Source: Datnioides undecimradiatus
Lineage: Eukaryota; Chordata; Actinopteri; Lobotiformes; Datnioididae
Length of the DNA: 64,000 nt
Reading direction: 5' to 3'
Assembly (NCBI GenBank): GCA_008933995.1
Contig: WARS01000034.1
Coordinates: 4,070,707 to 4,134,706 of the forward strand
The notes beneath the pieces are model-generated. The model made no database searches. It had not been told where the DNA came from and was given only the letters and a program-made list of their open reading frames with translations. Made by a program: the position numbers and the translations under genes. Shown here piece after piece: positions 1-13,700 of this stretch (position 1 is the first letter of the stretch; each line of letters begins with the position of its first letter).

Positions 1-304
1 TGCACTTCTCTGACTGTAATAATATTCAGACAAATAATGACACAAGGCAAATAGTTCCATATGCAGCCATCATCATTCACATCCAGTGCTGTCACTCATT
101 CAAACATCCTCTGATTGCCTGAATGCTTCCGTACGCTCGCTGTAAGCAGAATTTATTATTCTTCATGTAAGAGAATTATGTATATATTTGTCACTGCTTG
201 AGGTAAAAACACACCAGCTGAGCGTGTCAACTGAGATGCTCTTGAGTCTCTTCTTCTTTTTTTATTATTTATCTATGTGGATCAAGGCTTGGCTGCTTAG
301 TATG

Positions 305-642
305 GACGCTGTCAGGAAATCTCTACACAGAATTTGATGGATCAAAACTTGCAACAAAATACAAACATTCCCCAAATCCAGGAGTCAAAGAGCAAATACA
401 CAGAGAAACTCACTAGAGCGACAGCTCACTGTTCTGCCAAAGGCTTTTTCTCTTCTCCATCTCCTCCCCCAGCAACCACCAAGAAGAGTACATTTAAAGA
501 TTTAAGAGTGTGCATCTTCCTGACATCACATGTGTGTTTTCTTGGTAATGAAGCTCTTCCAACATTCAGAAATTCAAACAGTTATCTCTCGCTGCCACTT
601 GGGGCTGTCAAAGTGCAAAAGTGCCCAGTGCAGCTTTACTAA
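305..642 (+). mobile_element. Degraded short inverted-repeat element, copy A
   Basis: This stretch aligns colinearly with a second copy at 60567-60974. Shared blocks include CAGGAAATCT near 314, TCCTGACATCACA near 518, TAATGAAG near 546, TTCAAACAGTT near 573 and CTCTCGCTG near 586. It ends in GTGCAGCTTTA, whose reverse complement matches the left end of the other copy, as expected for terminal inverted repeats. The left end is eroded and may begin nearer 240. I see no transposase, so a nonautonomous DNA element (MITE-like) is the likeliest reading. The open frame at 334-642 lies inside it and is not a gene. Confidence 0.6.
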
Positions 643-1164
643 GAAGCGTGAAAGTCACCGCTCACGCTCCAAAGTTCCACCAGCAAACGTCTTGAGTTGA
701 CTTTATTTGGCAACTTAAAGTAGAACTTGGACGAGTCGTCTCTTGTGGCCTTGCTTTTGTACAGACAAACAGATTATAAATTCAAAGTGGCATCAGGGTA
801 TCATAAATAAATGAAATTTTAGAGGAAAAGCACCAGTGAGGCAAAATATGGATGTATTGATGCCGCGAGGGAAATCTATTTGTGCATGACATTTACGCCT
901 AAATATTAGGTCCACGCCTAATACTGAGATGTCATCCATTTCCACAATCGATAACCTGTCTCCATTCAGTGGTAGGTAGAGCAGATAAGTAAGGTTTTCC
1001 CAGGATAAACTTAATTAGCCCATTTCATGGAAGAGGCAGGTGGCACTGATATTTAGCACTCTCAGTTTTTTGGATGTGTGAAAGAAAAACAGCACTAACC
1101 TATCAACACCAGGCAGCTTCAGAGTCCCCAGGCTGTGGAGCTGGTTGCTGCCAAGTCGCCCCTC

Positions 1165-1580
1165 CGTTTGTGTGTGTTTGTGTCTGTTTAGGAGTGTATT
1201 CTGTGTGTGCATGTAGGTGTGTCTGTGCAGCGCCATTGTATAAGCTGTGTGTGTGCACGCGCTGAGTGTGTGGATTGTCCCAGTTTAGAAGACCCAGAGC
1301 TATGACTCATCAACTAATAAAGCAGGAGGCTCAGTGTGTGAGAGAGAGACAACATGCCTGCGTGACTGTCTGCGCCAGTATGTGTTTATGATTTCTGTGT
1401 CTATGTGTGTATGGGTGTGCATGCGCACTCAAATTTTAATGTGTGTAATAAGGGAAAAAGAAGCAACAGTGACCGCGGGGGCTGTGCTTGGGCTTTCACC
1501 ACTGTACCTGGTGCTCACACAATTGTGTGTCCTTACTCTGTGTGTGTGTGTGTGTGTGTGCGCGCGCACGCGTGTGTCTG
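1165..1580. repeat. TG-rich tract with a strictly alternating purine-pyrimidine core
   Basis: Imperfect TG-rich sequence fills about 1165-1440. It is followed at 1539-1576 by 38 bases of unbroken pyrimidine-purine alternation: a (TG) run passing into a CG/CA/CG segment and back into TG. Such alternation favours left-handed Z-DNA. The small open frames here (1074-1265, 1334-1633) are translations of the TG repeat and are not genes. Confidence 0.85.
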
Positions 1581-3355
1581 TGCTCGCTCTGTTTGAGAAT
1601 GTCCGATGCAGTACAGTAGCCGCAGTGTTATGAGCAGCTGTGGATTTGCCAGCTGATGTTTATGCTCATGACGTTTTATACTCATGTTGATGCCACATAC
1701 ATGGCTGCTACAAGACTAATAGAGACAATAATTTATGTTAATTTCTGTTCGGTGTTTGTTCAGTTGAAGCTTATAGTTCATTAGTCACCATTAAATACAG
1801 TTTACATTATTATCAGTGTAGAAAAACTGCAGAAAGCTCCATTAAACAAAATGGAGTCCAATTTCTGCACGTTGGACTAGTTCCAGCATAGAATTGAGAA
1901 TAATAGAGCAATGCTACATGTAGCTACTTACCCAGATTACTGAACAATAACATGATGTGTTACTTTGTTGACGCTATGAGAAGACATTGAAGTAGTATCT
2001 TTTCTTCCGCAATACAATCTATTTCCTGTTTCCATTGAACATTAAAGTGAGGGGACAGAGCACTGCATTCATCTAAAGTGGTCTTACCTATATTTTGTTT
2101 TGTACCCTGCATTATTCTGAACAAGATCTCCAGCATGAATTTCACTTGCAGTTTCATCAACAGCAGTTACAGTTATAGAGATAAGGCTGGCGTGAGTCAA
2201 TATTTTTCATACTGTCAGCATATCCCTAGAAAGCACTAGAACCAACATTGTCTGTCTCTCAATATTTTCTGACTGGATATGTCAAAATACAAAGCAGTGT
2301 GTTTAAAAGAAACCCATCAGGAGGCTGGTCACTGTCGAAGACATTATGAAAACCCAAGTTTTTGTTGTTTTGCACTGTTGCTTGGACTATTTCACCTGCG
2401 TGATAAATAATGGAGGTAACTCATTTTTCATATATGTTGTTATCTAAGATATCTTTGCCACAATTTTCAAGCTATAAGATAATAAATGTAATTGGACCTG
2501 AATAACAGTTGCTTACTCTAAGTTGCATACACACATACAGTGTGTTGTATGGCGTATACATGTCGTTTTTCGTCATGTTTTAGTATTTACTATTTTTGTG
2601 TTCATATATCCTCGACTCCTGTATTTCTGACACGACCTGAAGGCAGCGTGTCTGACAGCTGACTGTGAGCAAGCCGAAATATCACACACACTCGGAGTAG
2701 AAGGCCACTTTTCTCAGAATTTGTCAGAATCTGACAATGGGTTATGGCTTTTGCTGTATTGATTTTTCCCTGTCAGACAGGATGTCCAGTCGGCACATTC
2801 TGACGGGTTGTCATGATTGTTACCATCTGAACTTGGCCTTTACCAGCTAATGTTACTGCTTATTTTCTAAAGGTGGGTAATAATGTCAGCTAAACGTCAG
2901 TCACGCTAAAAAAATGGTTGGGGTTAGAAATGGAGGGTTTTTGCTGGGTTGAATGCAAGTCTGTTGGCAACTCAGCCCAAACGCTGCCTTTATACTTTAT
3001 ACATTAACACACACTCATGGCCCCGTTACTATGCACAGAAATGTGAGCAGAACTGACTGCAAATGTGATATAGTTAAAAATTAAAAAGTTATCTCCGCTC
3101 CGTTCAATAGCAATGAATCAGCTACATGTAAATTTGACACAGGCTGGAGGACTGGATTGCCAGTGTTTGGCCTTGGGTAAAAGCTGTTCCCATTCATAAA
3201 GACTGTCTGAATTAATTCTGTTTTAAGGTGGACTTTGGGCCAGGCTCAAGGCATATTACATTAGAATAGTAGTCACTTTCATATCAACACGCACACATAG
3301 TGATATGGCATTTTCCAAGTTTTGTTTGGAATAAAACTCCCAGCAAGAATCAAAC
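1581..3355. other. il1rapl1: Intronic sequence, nothing recognised
   Basis: AT-rich, CpG-poor intron. I see no exon, RNA gene or repeat family. The reading frames are short and show no protein-like pattern. Confidence 0.6.
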
Positions 3356-3359
3356 CAGC

Positions 3360-3384
<25 letters not shown>
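3360..3384. repeat. (CA)n microsatellite
   Basis: About twelve uninterrupted CA units run into ATATAC. The minus-strand frame across it (3256-3477) encodes a Val-Cys run that simply reads the repeat. Confidence 0.95.
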
Positions 3385-3390
<6 letters not shown>

Positions 3391-4675
3391 CCTGAGCACA
3401 CTGAGCTCCCATCTTAAAACAAGTATGTCTTCTCTGGAGGGCAAACAAATCAAGGGCATACATCGTATTACGCTCAAACACTACGTCATTTTCTATTTTC
3501 CGTCCACAAAAGTGGATGACTCATCAGGTGAGAGGCAGAACCAACACATTGCCAAAGGCACGGATGGTAAACACTGAATCAAATTGGATCGTGCCGCTCA
3601 TGTGCGTACGTGTTCTGCAGGGTTCTGTAGGGTTTCGGCTTTAATTGAGGCGGCTGCATACATACACGGCTGCGTCACAGCCTCACATCTCCATGTGGTT
3701 TTTGTCAGGGAGTATAATGCAGCGTATCTACGCTCATCCAACAGCTGTCAATCTGCCAGCCGCTCTACCCTCTCATCCCACGTCTGGTGGAGAATACCAA
3801 TGCATGCTACCTCCTGGGATGCTTTGTGTGGAAGGATGTGTGTGTGTCTGCACGTGTGTGCATGAGTGACATCACTGGGTTAGAGATTGCGTAGTAGAGC
3901 AGAGTGTGGAGCACACACACAAAGAATTGAGGGGAAAAGCACACAGAGTTTAGCGGAGATGGGTAGACTGCCGCAGGCCTGCTTTATATCGGCCATGGGG
4001 GTTGGTTTCATATTACAATATAATGGTATTGGTTCAACCCACTTAATGAGTCACATCATTTCTTACGTTCAAATGGGCTTCTCAGGAATTAAACGATATG
4101 AAGGGATTGTTGAGTTAATGACTAGCTCTTACTGTATATTGTCATTGCCTTAAGCATGAGAGAAAGAATAGGAACTGTTCCTTTACTGGCTGACAGCAAA
4201 AAGGTGGAGGGTGAAGCTCCAGTTTGGAAAAAAATGCTTTTCCAGTGTAGCAAGTCCAGCCCTAACTCTGGAGAAGTTCTGCTCACTCTCACCAATGTCA
4301 GCTTTATATATGGTATAAGCTATAGCTCCACCTTTACATCCATATGGATGAAGCTGCCTACTTAAGGAGACATAATTTGCATCAGGACAGTCCCTGTTTA
4401 TCATTTTTCCATCATTGCAGAATTTGCATAGATTACCGTTAAGATTCCCGGCCCTCTTTTGTGCTCATCCTCAGGTAGATTATGAATCCTAAAGAGAGGA
4501 CGGTTCTTCAAAGCAGGAGAGCGAGCTCTGTTTTGACTGACCATCTTACATAGCTCGCAGGCTTCAGTGGTTTGTTCTCCTTTGGGTTATTTTTGGGTCT
4601 CGTTTTTGGAATTTAAGTTTTGCCTGTCCTACTTACTGCATTCCCCAAAGTGAACTCGAGGCCTTTTTCAGCCTG

Positions 4676-4860
4676 ATCCAGATCTTTCTCCCTCTCTCCC
4701 TCTCTCCCTCTCTCTCTCTATGTCTGCCTGTCGTTCTCTCGCTCCCTCTCTCCCTTTCTCGCTTTTTCCGACTCCCTTCTCAGCCATCTGTTCATGCTTG
4801 TGGCATCTCTCTATCTGTCTTCCCTCCCTGCCATATTTCACTCTTCTCATCTCAACTCTC
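4676..4860. repeat. Polypyrimidine (CTCTCCCT)-type low-complexity tract
   Basis: The + strand is dominated by C and T, with repeated CTCTCCCT-like units at 4686-4718 decaying into a looser pyrimidine-rich stretch. Opposing frames at 4668-4850 (Arg/Glu-rich) and 4720-4935 (Ser/Pro/Leu-rich) follow from this bias and are not genes. Confidence 0.9.
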
Positions 4861-5451
4861 CCAACATTTTATCCTTGCTCCCTCTTGTGTAACTTTCCCT
4901 TTGCTGCCTTTCCCATGTTTGTGTCCCATCATTAACAGCTTTTGTGGCTCCTTTCCCTTATGCATATTTTCTTTTTCACCCTTTGTGTTGGCATTGGGCA
5001 ACCATCACTGTCTACCTGTATCTATAATGACATTTCATTTAGTGTGAATGTTTGAGCTGCTGATTGTCATGACTTCCTTCAGGTGAATGTAATGAATGTT
5101 GTGTTGGTACTGCATTTCCTGCAGTGGGAACCATTCTGTATCTCTCTTAATGTCACGTGTTACAGGAATTCACGTTATTAAGCAATTAAATTGCCTCCTG
5201 CCCTCTCATTCAGGCAACCGTTTACTAATAGTTTAGCTATATCTCAAAAGGCAAGGCTTCCTGAGCTAGTGGTCAAACATTTCTTAGTGGAGCTTTAGAT
5301 GCAGAGGGCACAGGCTGTTGGAATGAAAATGTATTGACTGTGGGCTTAAATGAAATGTTGTCCTTCAAGAACACAAGGCCAGCCATTGGCATTATTCTGT
5401 GCCAAGTGTTGACATTTATTTAATTCCTCTATTGATGGAAAAGGTTTATGT

Positions 5452-5464
5452 AAAAAAAAAAAAA
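5452..5464. repeat. Poly(A) run
   Basis: Thirteen consecutive A residues. No retroposed gene or SINE body is recognisable immediately upstream, so it is recorded only as a homopolymer. Confidence 0.9.
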
Positions 5465-6072
5465 GAGCTACTTTTAACATTTGGCACACTGAAGGCCTCG
5501 TTGTGTGATTCATCTTGTAAACATATTGAATGTCATTTCAGTGGTCTGATGTCTCTTTTTGCGATGGATTTCCTTTTTTCTTTTTTTTGTCTGAGGTTTG
5601 ATTGACGGGTGAGGGGATGCGCATCAGCAGGTACCTCTGATCCATGTTGTTGGATGATGTCTGGATGATGTCATCACACGCGTTCGCAACCTACAAACTG
5701 CAGAAGCTGTTGCCATGGAGATCCTTTTTTTCCCAGTAGTGAAACGCGGTCAGGGCCTGAAGCAGCGAAACGAGTGTGTCAACCTGCATAAAGGCAAAGA
5801 GCGGCACAGTAGGCTAGCTTGAGTGTCTTTGTCTTTGTGTTTGTGTGTATCTGAATGCCTGTTTGTGTGCAGATATGCGTGTGCGCTTTTGAGACATATC
5901 TGCACTCAACCCCCCCTTCCCTAGCTGACAGTCCACAGCCAGTTGTGTAATGTCTGGTTTATGCTATGTCGAGCCTTGACCCACACTGTCTGGAAACAAA
6001 TGGATGCTATTTACAGTGTGTGTTGGCTGCTAAAAACTCACAGTAACATCCAGGCTCTGTGTGCTGTACTGT

Positions 6073-6090
6073 CCCCCCCCCCCCCGCCCC
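6073..6090. repeat. Poly(C) run
   Basis: Thirteen C residues, one G, then four more C. Its length is likely to be assembly-uncertain. Confidence 0.95.
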
Positions 6091-6202
6091 AGTTGTTTTG
6101 AAGGCTTTGAAATCTGCCTGTCAGCCAGATGTATTTGTGTCATGTAGGATTAGTTGAGCATTGTATAATCTCATAAACTGTGTGCATTGTGTACATTAAT
6201 GT

Positions 6203-6229
6203 ACATATGTATGTGTGTGTGTGTGTGTG
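6203..6229. repeat. (TG)n microsatellite
   Basis: An ATGTATG lead-in is followed by about nine TG units. Confidence 0.9.
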
Positions 6230-7199
6230 CATCTGGATGCATGAGTGTAACCTAAATTGAAGGGATTTAGTTAAATGAAGCACAGATTATTGTTGCAGCA
6301 CTCAAACTCAGCCATCACACAATGTAAACAAGTAAAGTAGGATTTAGTAGTTGCCTCTTGTGAATTTCCACTCAAACATATGGATCAAACAGAATTGTTA
6401 TGTTGGTGAATATTAACAGAGTCTGTTGGCAGCAAAGAGATATGTATCATTTTTAATAACCAGGTTCATTCACACTCAGGCAACAAATGTATCATTTTAC
6501 ATACATGAATATTCACATTGGACTTTTCCTGCACTTAACCTTTCATTTGCTCTCTCGTGCTCTTTTTATGGCTTTCATGCCGCCTCGCTCACACACTCTC
6601 CCTCCCCTTCTTCCTCCTCTGTTATTGCCATCTGCTACAACATTAAGTCTCTTTTGATCAGCAAGAGGTAATCATCAATTACACATGCAAGTGCAAATGC
6701 GCATGCAACTTAATGGACTGCACTTCCACTGGATTTAGGCGCGTTGTTTTCTGAAACGGTTGATAGTAATTACGGCTCCATTTTGTCACACGGTGAGGAA
6801 GATTATGGTGCCCAATGTTTGGCCCCAAATCTTTGCTGCAATTATAGCCCAATGTTAATCAATTTCACTGTGGAGGCAAACAATGGAGAACAAGCCTCTT
6901 ATTCAACCGAGGTCACGAAACAATGGAGTGAAGACAAAAGAAACTTAGCCAGCCTTAGTTAGTTGTTTGGCTCTGTAGCCAGGGAAACACAGAGAGCTTT
7001 CATGAATTACTAAGTATATATAACCACCTCGTGTGTATGCAGAGAAAGGATTCCCTATTCTGGTTGGCAATTAAACATAATTACACATATTAGAGATAAA
7101 GGTCCATCTATTCCCACTATAGAGTCTTTAAAGATGTAACTCTCCTACTTAAACTGATAGTCAGAAACTCAAGTGTAAATAGAGGATGTGATTCCCCTG

Positions 7200-7770
7200 A
7201 AATTACAAATGTTCCTGACATGCAAAGTATATTTTGCCTCTGTGAGCGTGACCTCTGGGGTGTTGAGAGCCATGGTTCGTCCCTGACATGTCACCCACAC
7301 CGTACTAGAGGTCTCCATCACCTTAATGGGCCGTTAAGCGCCATTACGGTCTCTGTGACTTTAGCTAAAACACAGCCAAGGTTATCGATTCAAGGTGTTC
7401 ACGCGGGTGCGTTCGTCACAGGACACAATAGCAACTGATTTATAGAGTGATGGCGGGGGGAAGTTAAGCATTAATCTAGCGCGGTACAGAAAACTCGTAG
7501 TTATGGGTTCACGTCGAAGATGAATACAGGTAACGATTAAATGAGAGGACCTTAAGGAGGCTCGTTATGAATATTGATTGAGATTGATCTGGTCATCAGT
7601 GTTGTTATGATACTCACCAGGACCTCCTGGGACATTCATGCGATCTTGTACGATCAAGGATTCAGGCGCGCCGGTTAAATCACCCACCACCCTCACATTA
7701 TAGCGAGGAGAGAGAAATATCCTCCTGTCTGCATTCATGCCATTGTGCAAGGGCAGCTCCCTTTTCATTC
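7200..7770. other. CpG-retaining block with an unexplained minus-strand reading frame
   Basis: CpG dinucleotides are clearly more frequent here than in the flanking intron (for example GCGCGG, GGCGCGCCGG, CACGTCG), and no repeat is apparent. On the minus strand a frame opens with ATG at 7768 and runs 50 codons plus one base to 7618, where the sequence reads CTG followed by GTGAGTAT, a strong donor consensus. The residues are varied and not low-complexity. I do not recognise the protein, and I see no good acceptor or promoter upstream of the ATG. A conserved regulatory element, an exon of an unannotated antisense transcript, or chance are all possible. Confidence 0.35.
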
Positions 7771-10700
7771 TTTAATCTCCTTTTTTGGAGTCGTCTCACT
7801 CTACGTCAGATTTTTAATGTACATCATTTCAGATTTAGCGCTCTGTTTAGCATCCAGGTCAGATGCACACTCAGTGCATCTCCTTCCTGTGAGACAAAAG
7901 GAGTTTCAGCTCATTCTACATTTCACCAGGTACAGATCAAGGTCATAATTCACTAACCACAATATACAAAACATAAATACACAAGCAGGACAAACAAGAA
8001 CTGCAGAGTCTTCTCTTCTTCCAATAAGCCTATTAATGCAAGCACAAGCCGTACTTATATACCAGCTTTAATGGCAAACAGACAAAAGAGTTGGAAAATC
8101 AATTGCATGCTAAAGAAATCAATTGAATTTTATCATGCTCATTAAAAAAAACTATATTTTTTAGTTTTGTTTTTTGCCACTGGGAAAACCAGAACAAGCA
8201 AAAAGCACTTTAGCTAATGAAATCATGTCTACCGTGCAGAGACATTAGCATTTATTTGAAGTGTTTCAGGCTCTGTACTTGAATTATAAGTCTAAAATTC
8301 ACCTTCCGTTTTGGTGTCAAGCAACAAGCGTTGTTAACTTTGCAGGAAATTCGATTTTTTTTATCATTCACTTGAAAAATTAGACTTCTGTCTTTTGGGC
8401 TGTGATTTTTCTTTTCAATTTGTTCTTTCAAAAACTAGTTTCTTCTTCCCTACCAAACATCAGCATCCAAAACACAGATGCCACTGTGTGGTTCAATGGC
8501 AGCAATTATGGTGGGCTGTGACAACACTGTTGAATTATCTATTGCCACAGGTAGAGATCGAAAGAATTTGAAGGACTTTTCTATCGAGCAGAGAACACCC
8601 AAGGACAGAAAATTCTGATTATCCCTGGGTTTAGCAGTGGGGTTATAATCTTCCAGCCCAAGGGGGTATGGCTCATTCATGGCTTCCCCTTCTAATGCAG
8701 TCCACACTTTACAGTTGCATTACAGTATAACAGTAATTCATAGTGATAAGGGTGCAGTAGTGCCTGAGGTCGTTCTGCCAACTGTAGGAAGCATGTGTAA
8801 TTTGATCTGGTACTCGGGGCTCTTTTTGTGAAATAAAAGTACAGATTGTTATGATTCACTCAAATGCCTTTAGTCTAGACTGTCAATCATAGCTTCACTA
8901 GTCACATGATCCTGGGGTTATGAGGTGAATTCCACGTAATTATATGACTTGATATAAGCTGGAATTTACCAACATTTTCCAACACTCCTCATAGTTATTG
9001 CAAAAATTAAAAAATTAAATATGTGTTAGCATGTGGCTCACATCACCAGCAGACACACCGCAGCGGTTCCTGTTTTCATGAGGCCCATATTATTTCTTGT
9101 ATTCTGCTGAATAGCAAGGCCAAAAGTCATTGATTCCTGAGGCCAACTTGAAACTCTGTATTCAGCCTGTCCTTTTTTTAAGGAACATTCTGCTTCACAT
9201 TCATAGTTATACACTTTCACACCTGGGGACTGACTTTTACAAGTCGTCTACAATGTTTGCCATTTAGCAGCTCTGTTGCAGCTGTTCGGGGACATGTGGC
9301 ATGTTCAAAGGCCCTGTGCAATAGTCAGTCAGGGCTGGACGACTGCTTCCCTTTCTGGATGGCCTCATAGCAGTGCAATCTATTAGTAGTGCAGCTGACA
9401 CCTCCATCATTATTATTTATCAGATCAATACTATGATGTCACCATAGCCTGTCCTCAGCCATGTCCTCAGTCTGCCAGGCCCTCTGTTCATTTTTGGCTT
9501 CTCCCATTACCTTTTTAACAACCGAGGTGTTTGAAGCTATATTTATACAAAATTGTTTGGTCAACGTTGGTTGCATTTAGGCACTAGCAAAAGAGTAACT
9601 TTAATATTTACCACTGTATTGGGTGGAAAATATGTTCAAGTTACGGTCTAAGTAGTTTGTTATTGATTTGGAAAAATGTGAAACTTCAAAGTGACCCAGT
9701 TTTTTGGAAAAGCCCTTCTTGATTTCTTTATAAACGCTGCTGCAGCATAGTGAAATTTGACCAAAATTCCTATCAGGGAGCACAGATAGAATGAACGAGG
9801 CCACACCGCAGCTGATTACATAGTGCTTTCTCAAACAATGAGGCATGCAAAGGGCTCGCCGGAGTTTGGACAGTCCACTAATTTAGCCTGCACTTGTTGT
9901 AATAACCTTTTCTTGGAAATAGTGAGCAAACAAAAGTGTTCCTAATTAACAGAAAATAGGTGTTGCAACAGTCTGCAACTGTAGTCTAGAGGCAGGATGT
10001 GTGCAGATAGGTGGTTTGCTTGAAATTTCAATTGGTTGCGGGTCAAACAGTTGACAAGAGTGTAAGGACACTGCATACTCAGCTCAAAGCAAAAAAAAAA
10101 AAAGATAACTGTGAGCTTCAGCTGAACTGAACCTGGACTTTTTAAATCATGCCAAAGAATATAAAGTGGGAGTGCAATTATGTAAAGATGTTCAATACAC
10201 ACAAGAGAGAATTTCTTCTGGACATGAAAGATATGCATCTGTTTAAACTGTATGTTAGCACGCCAGACAAAACCATGGCCTAAAGCAAGAAGGAAACTTC
10301 AAAAGGGGAAAAAAGATTATTCCTTCTACAAATCAAATGTTGACTACTTAATCAACACGATAAAAGAGTGGAAACACGGCAATAACAAACTTAGCCTGAC
10401 TCCTTCTACCTGGCCCATCTCTTTCTTAAATAAGAACACCTTGTCTGTGACTGGAGTTTCAGCAGCAGCGTTAAAAACTGATCAAGGTCTCATTTAATGA
10501 TGCTTTGTAGTCCCAAGGATTGTCAACCTGCTTATCAGCATGAGTTCCTCTGTCAGACTGATGATGCTGGCAGCCCGAGGCCAGAGCAAGAACAGGACTT
10601 GTTTTCTCTTTAGAAAAGAAGAAGGCAAAGACTGGTGTGTCAGCCTTAATCACGCAATACAGGAGAAGATTTCAATGCTGCTTGTGTAATTCCATTTACC

Positions 10701-13700
10701 TTGCAGTATTAACTTGTAACTTTAACGTCGTTGCTTGGGTATTTTGGTCTCTGCGGTGCTAAGTAAAGACTAGTACTAATATTTGGTGTGAGAAAAAGAA
10801 AATCTCCATATCTCTTTGAGGCCGTACCTGTCACGAGCAGGTACCGGATTAAAGAAACCATTATCAGAACAGAACATCACCCTGGAGAGGAGTAATTGTG
10901 TTTCTTTTTTTAATTTGCCTCACAGTGAATTGATTGAATGGGGCCTGTTGAGTGGAGAAGTGGGAGGTAAGGCAAAGGATAAACAAACATTAGTGATTAT
11001 TGGAAAAGTCCACATGAATAAAAGTTGATGGAGAGGACAGATAAACAGCAAACTGCTGGACAGCACGAGCTGAGTTTGCGTCCGCTGTTTAATGAGACTG
11101 AATTCTGCCACTGAAAGCTGTCTCATGTTCTAAGTGAGATGGCAGCTGAGCCTTTACGTCACTGGAGCTGTATTAAATAGATGAGTTAAAACAAATGAGC
11201 TCTCTGTTTTTTCAATCTAAGCATGTTCTCAAGGTTTTAACATTCATTTATTGGCTGATGTAAGGAAGGTTCCTATTAGAGAAGCATTTTTTATACCGTC
11301 CAGCAACACTGTGAAAATCTGATTATATGTATTTTGAATTTTTTCATTTTGAATTTGTTAACATTTGTAAATATAAGTTACCCAGCAACTGGACTGGAGG
11401 AAAGGCCCAAGTGTTTAATTGCTTACTATAGAGTCTTGTAGCATGCATCCAGCTAAAATTATTCTAAGGCCAGACATCATTAAATCCTTTAAACTCACCA
11501 TGAGCCTTTAAGCGCACTCGTCTGGGACTCTTAGGTCCACTTGTCTGGCTGATAAGACCTTTATGAGACTATATTTCATGTTTTACCACAGCACCGTTGA
11601 GTGTCAGGGGTAATACGCGGTGGCATTGATATAGGAGTCTGGTTTGCAGAGATTACAGCGCAGGCGAGAAAACAAAGTTGCTCATAAGAAACTAGATTAT
11701 TGTAATGGAAACATTCGCTGTGAGATGTCAGGTAACGCAACACAGCAGGTCTGCAGAGCCGTTCACTGAAAGATATAAGTGTTGATGGAAGGTCGCCTTT
11801 TGCACAAAGGTGGGAATGCGATCTGTTTTAAAGTAACTAAATCACAGCCAAACACACAGTGTGCCCTTACTGTTTTTTAGCAATGCAGATAAATAGTCAC
11901 ATTTTGAAGACATCTTCCACAAACACACTTACAGGCACCCAGTACAATGGAGGTAATTGAAATTTTTGCTTCACATAAATTACAGACAACTCTCAGTGTT
12001 TGGAACACCATAAATTTCACTGACCTCCATCATATTAGAATAAGGACCGTTAGCGCAGGATATGTGGGAAAACCTGGCATGTAAAGCCAAAACTGCAGCT
12101 CCAGCATGGTGGCATAACACAAGGGAGGAAGTGGGAAAGCACTCTTTTAAAAGCAGAGATTACAAGCAGACCTACTAACTAGCTTTCCCCAGTTTCTCCT
12201 ATACTTGAAGGACTTCTCCTAATGCCCTAATATGCAGGACAGTGAATGTGGGATTGCTTAAAAGTGAACTAAAAACTTTTTAATGTATTTAAGTTGAAAA
12301 CTGCAGCTTTCAATGTCAGGACCAAAAAATAAAACCCAAACTTTGGCCCCTTTAAAAGATATTTCAGGACCATGCAACCACATCTCAAGCCCCTTCTGGG
12401 ACGTTCTCCCTCCATCTGAGATGCAGTTGGAAGGTCTACAAGAGGCTAGCATGTGGGCCCTAAGTTATTTTTTGTTTGCTTATTATCAGGTGTGGTATGA
12501 CTGCATCAGAAATAAGAAAGGATTGACGTCCGTGCTCAGTTAGCGAAACCTTGTGACACTCATTAAAATACAATCTCTTATGTATTCATTCTAAACAGTG
12601 GGAGGACACAGATTTTCTTACTGTGCTTCTATACAACAATGTCAGATGTCAGTTTCTTTCCATCTATTAAAACTAATGAAGGCACACTGACATTACATAC
12701 GTGTTTATTGCAAATATAAGTTTGAGAACAGGACAGGCGTACTATCATGCCGTTTACTGTATTTATACAGTTGCCCACCCACACCCAGCACCCAGCTCTC
12801 CTCTGTTCTCCTCTCCTCCTTCTGAGGGAGGATGTGGGCTGATTCTTGACCTTTCAACGCACACCCCTCCCACATCAACACTCACTCACTCATGCACAGA
12901 TATGTATGTGCAGCCTAAGCTTTAGAGCCAGGGGACTTGGAGAAGGCTTTAGCCCTGACTTGATGCCCCCACTTGAAAGTCAGCCTCCTCTGGCCCCAGT
13001 GGTACCAGTATGGGAGATACTCTCAGTGTTGAGAGGTTGACTCCTGTGTCAGCAAGAAGGGGAGAGCAATCGTTATCTGGTCATGCAGGGGAGAAGAAAA
13101 TGTTCTCAACACCGCAACAGAACATGCAAACTCTTTGTCACAGTCAGTTCAGCACTGTTTTTTTTCCCTTGCAGCCACTCAAATGAAGACACATTTTGCT
13201 GCTTTGTCTGGCATCTCTGCAAAAAGAGAAGAACGTCCTTGTGTAATTGACTGCAACAATATCATTAGCATGCAAATTATAAGGAGAATGAATGTTTCTG
13301 TGGCCCTAAAAAGAGCTGTATACATTTAGATTTGGGTCTCTTTCTGCCACGGGCACTCTTACCTTTGCACTTTCCCAACTTCACCAGAAGAATACAATTA
13401 ACTACCCTCTTAGAACTTTTTTTTCCTAACGCTCTAAACAAATTATCCTGCAGATTTTTTACCCAAACCTCTGTTGTCTCACTCTCCCTCATTAATTTGG
13501 GGCTCACCACAGCTGAGAGCAATAATTGCTTTTTAGTATTCTTGGTGCAGTATGCTATGGGCTTCATTTTCTATAAGTAGATAAGACTAACCACTGTGAT
13601 GGGATCTGCATTATTAATGTTAGTGTTCACTTGATGTTGTGTTTGGGGATGTGAGACGGAGCTCCTCTGGAATTCAGTTTATTAACGTTTAAAAATAGGG

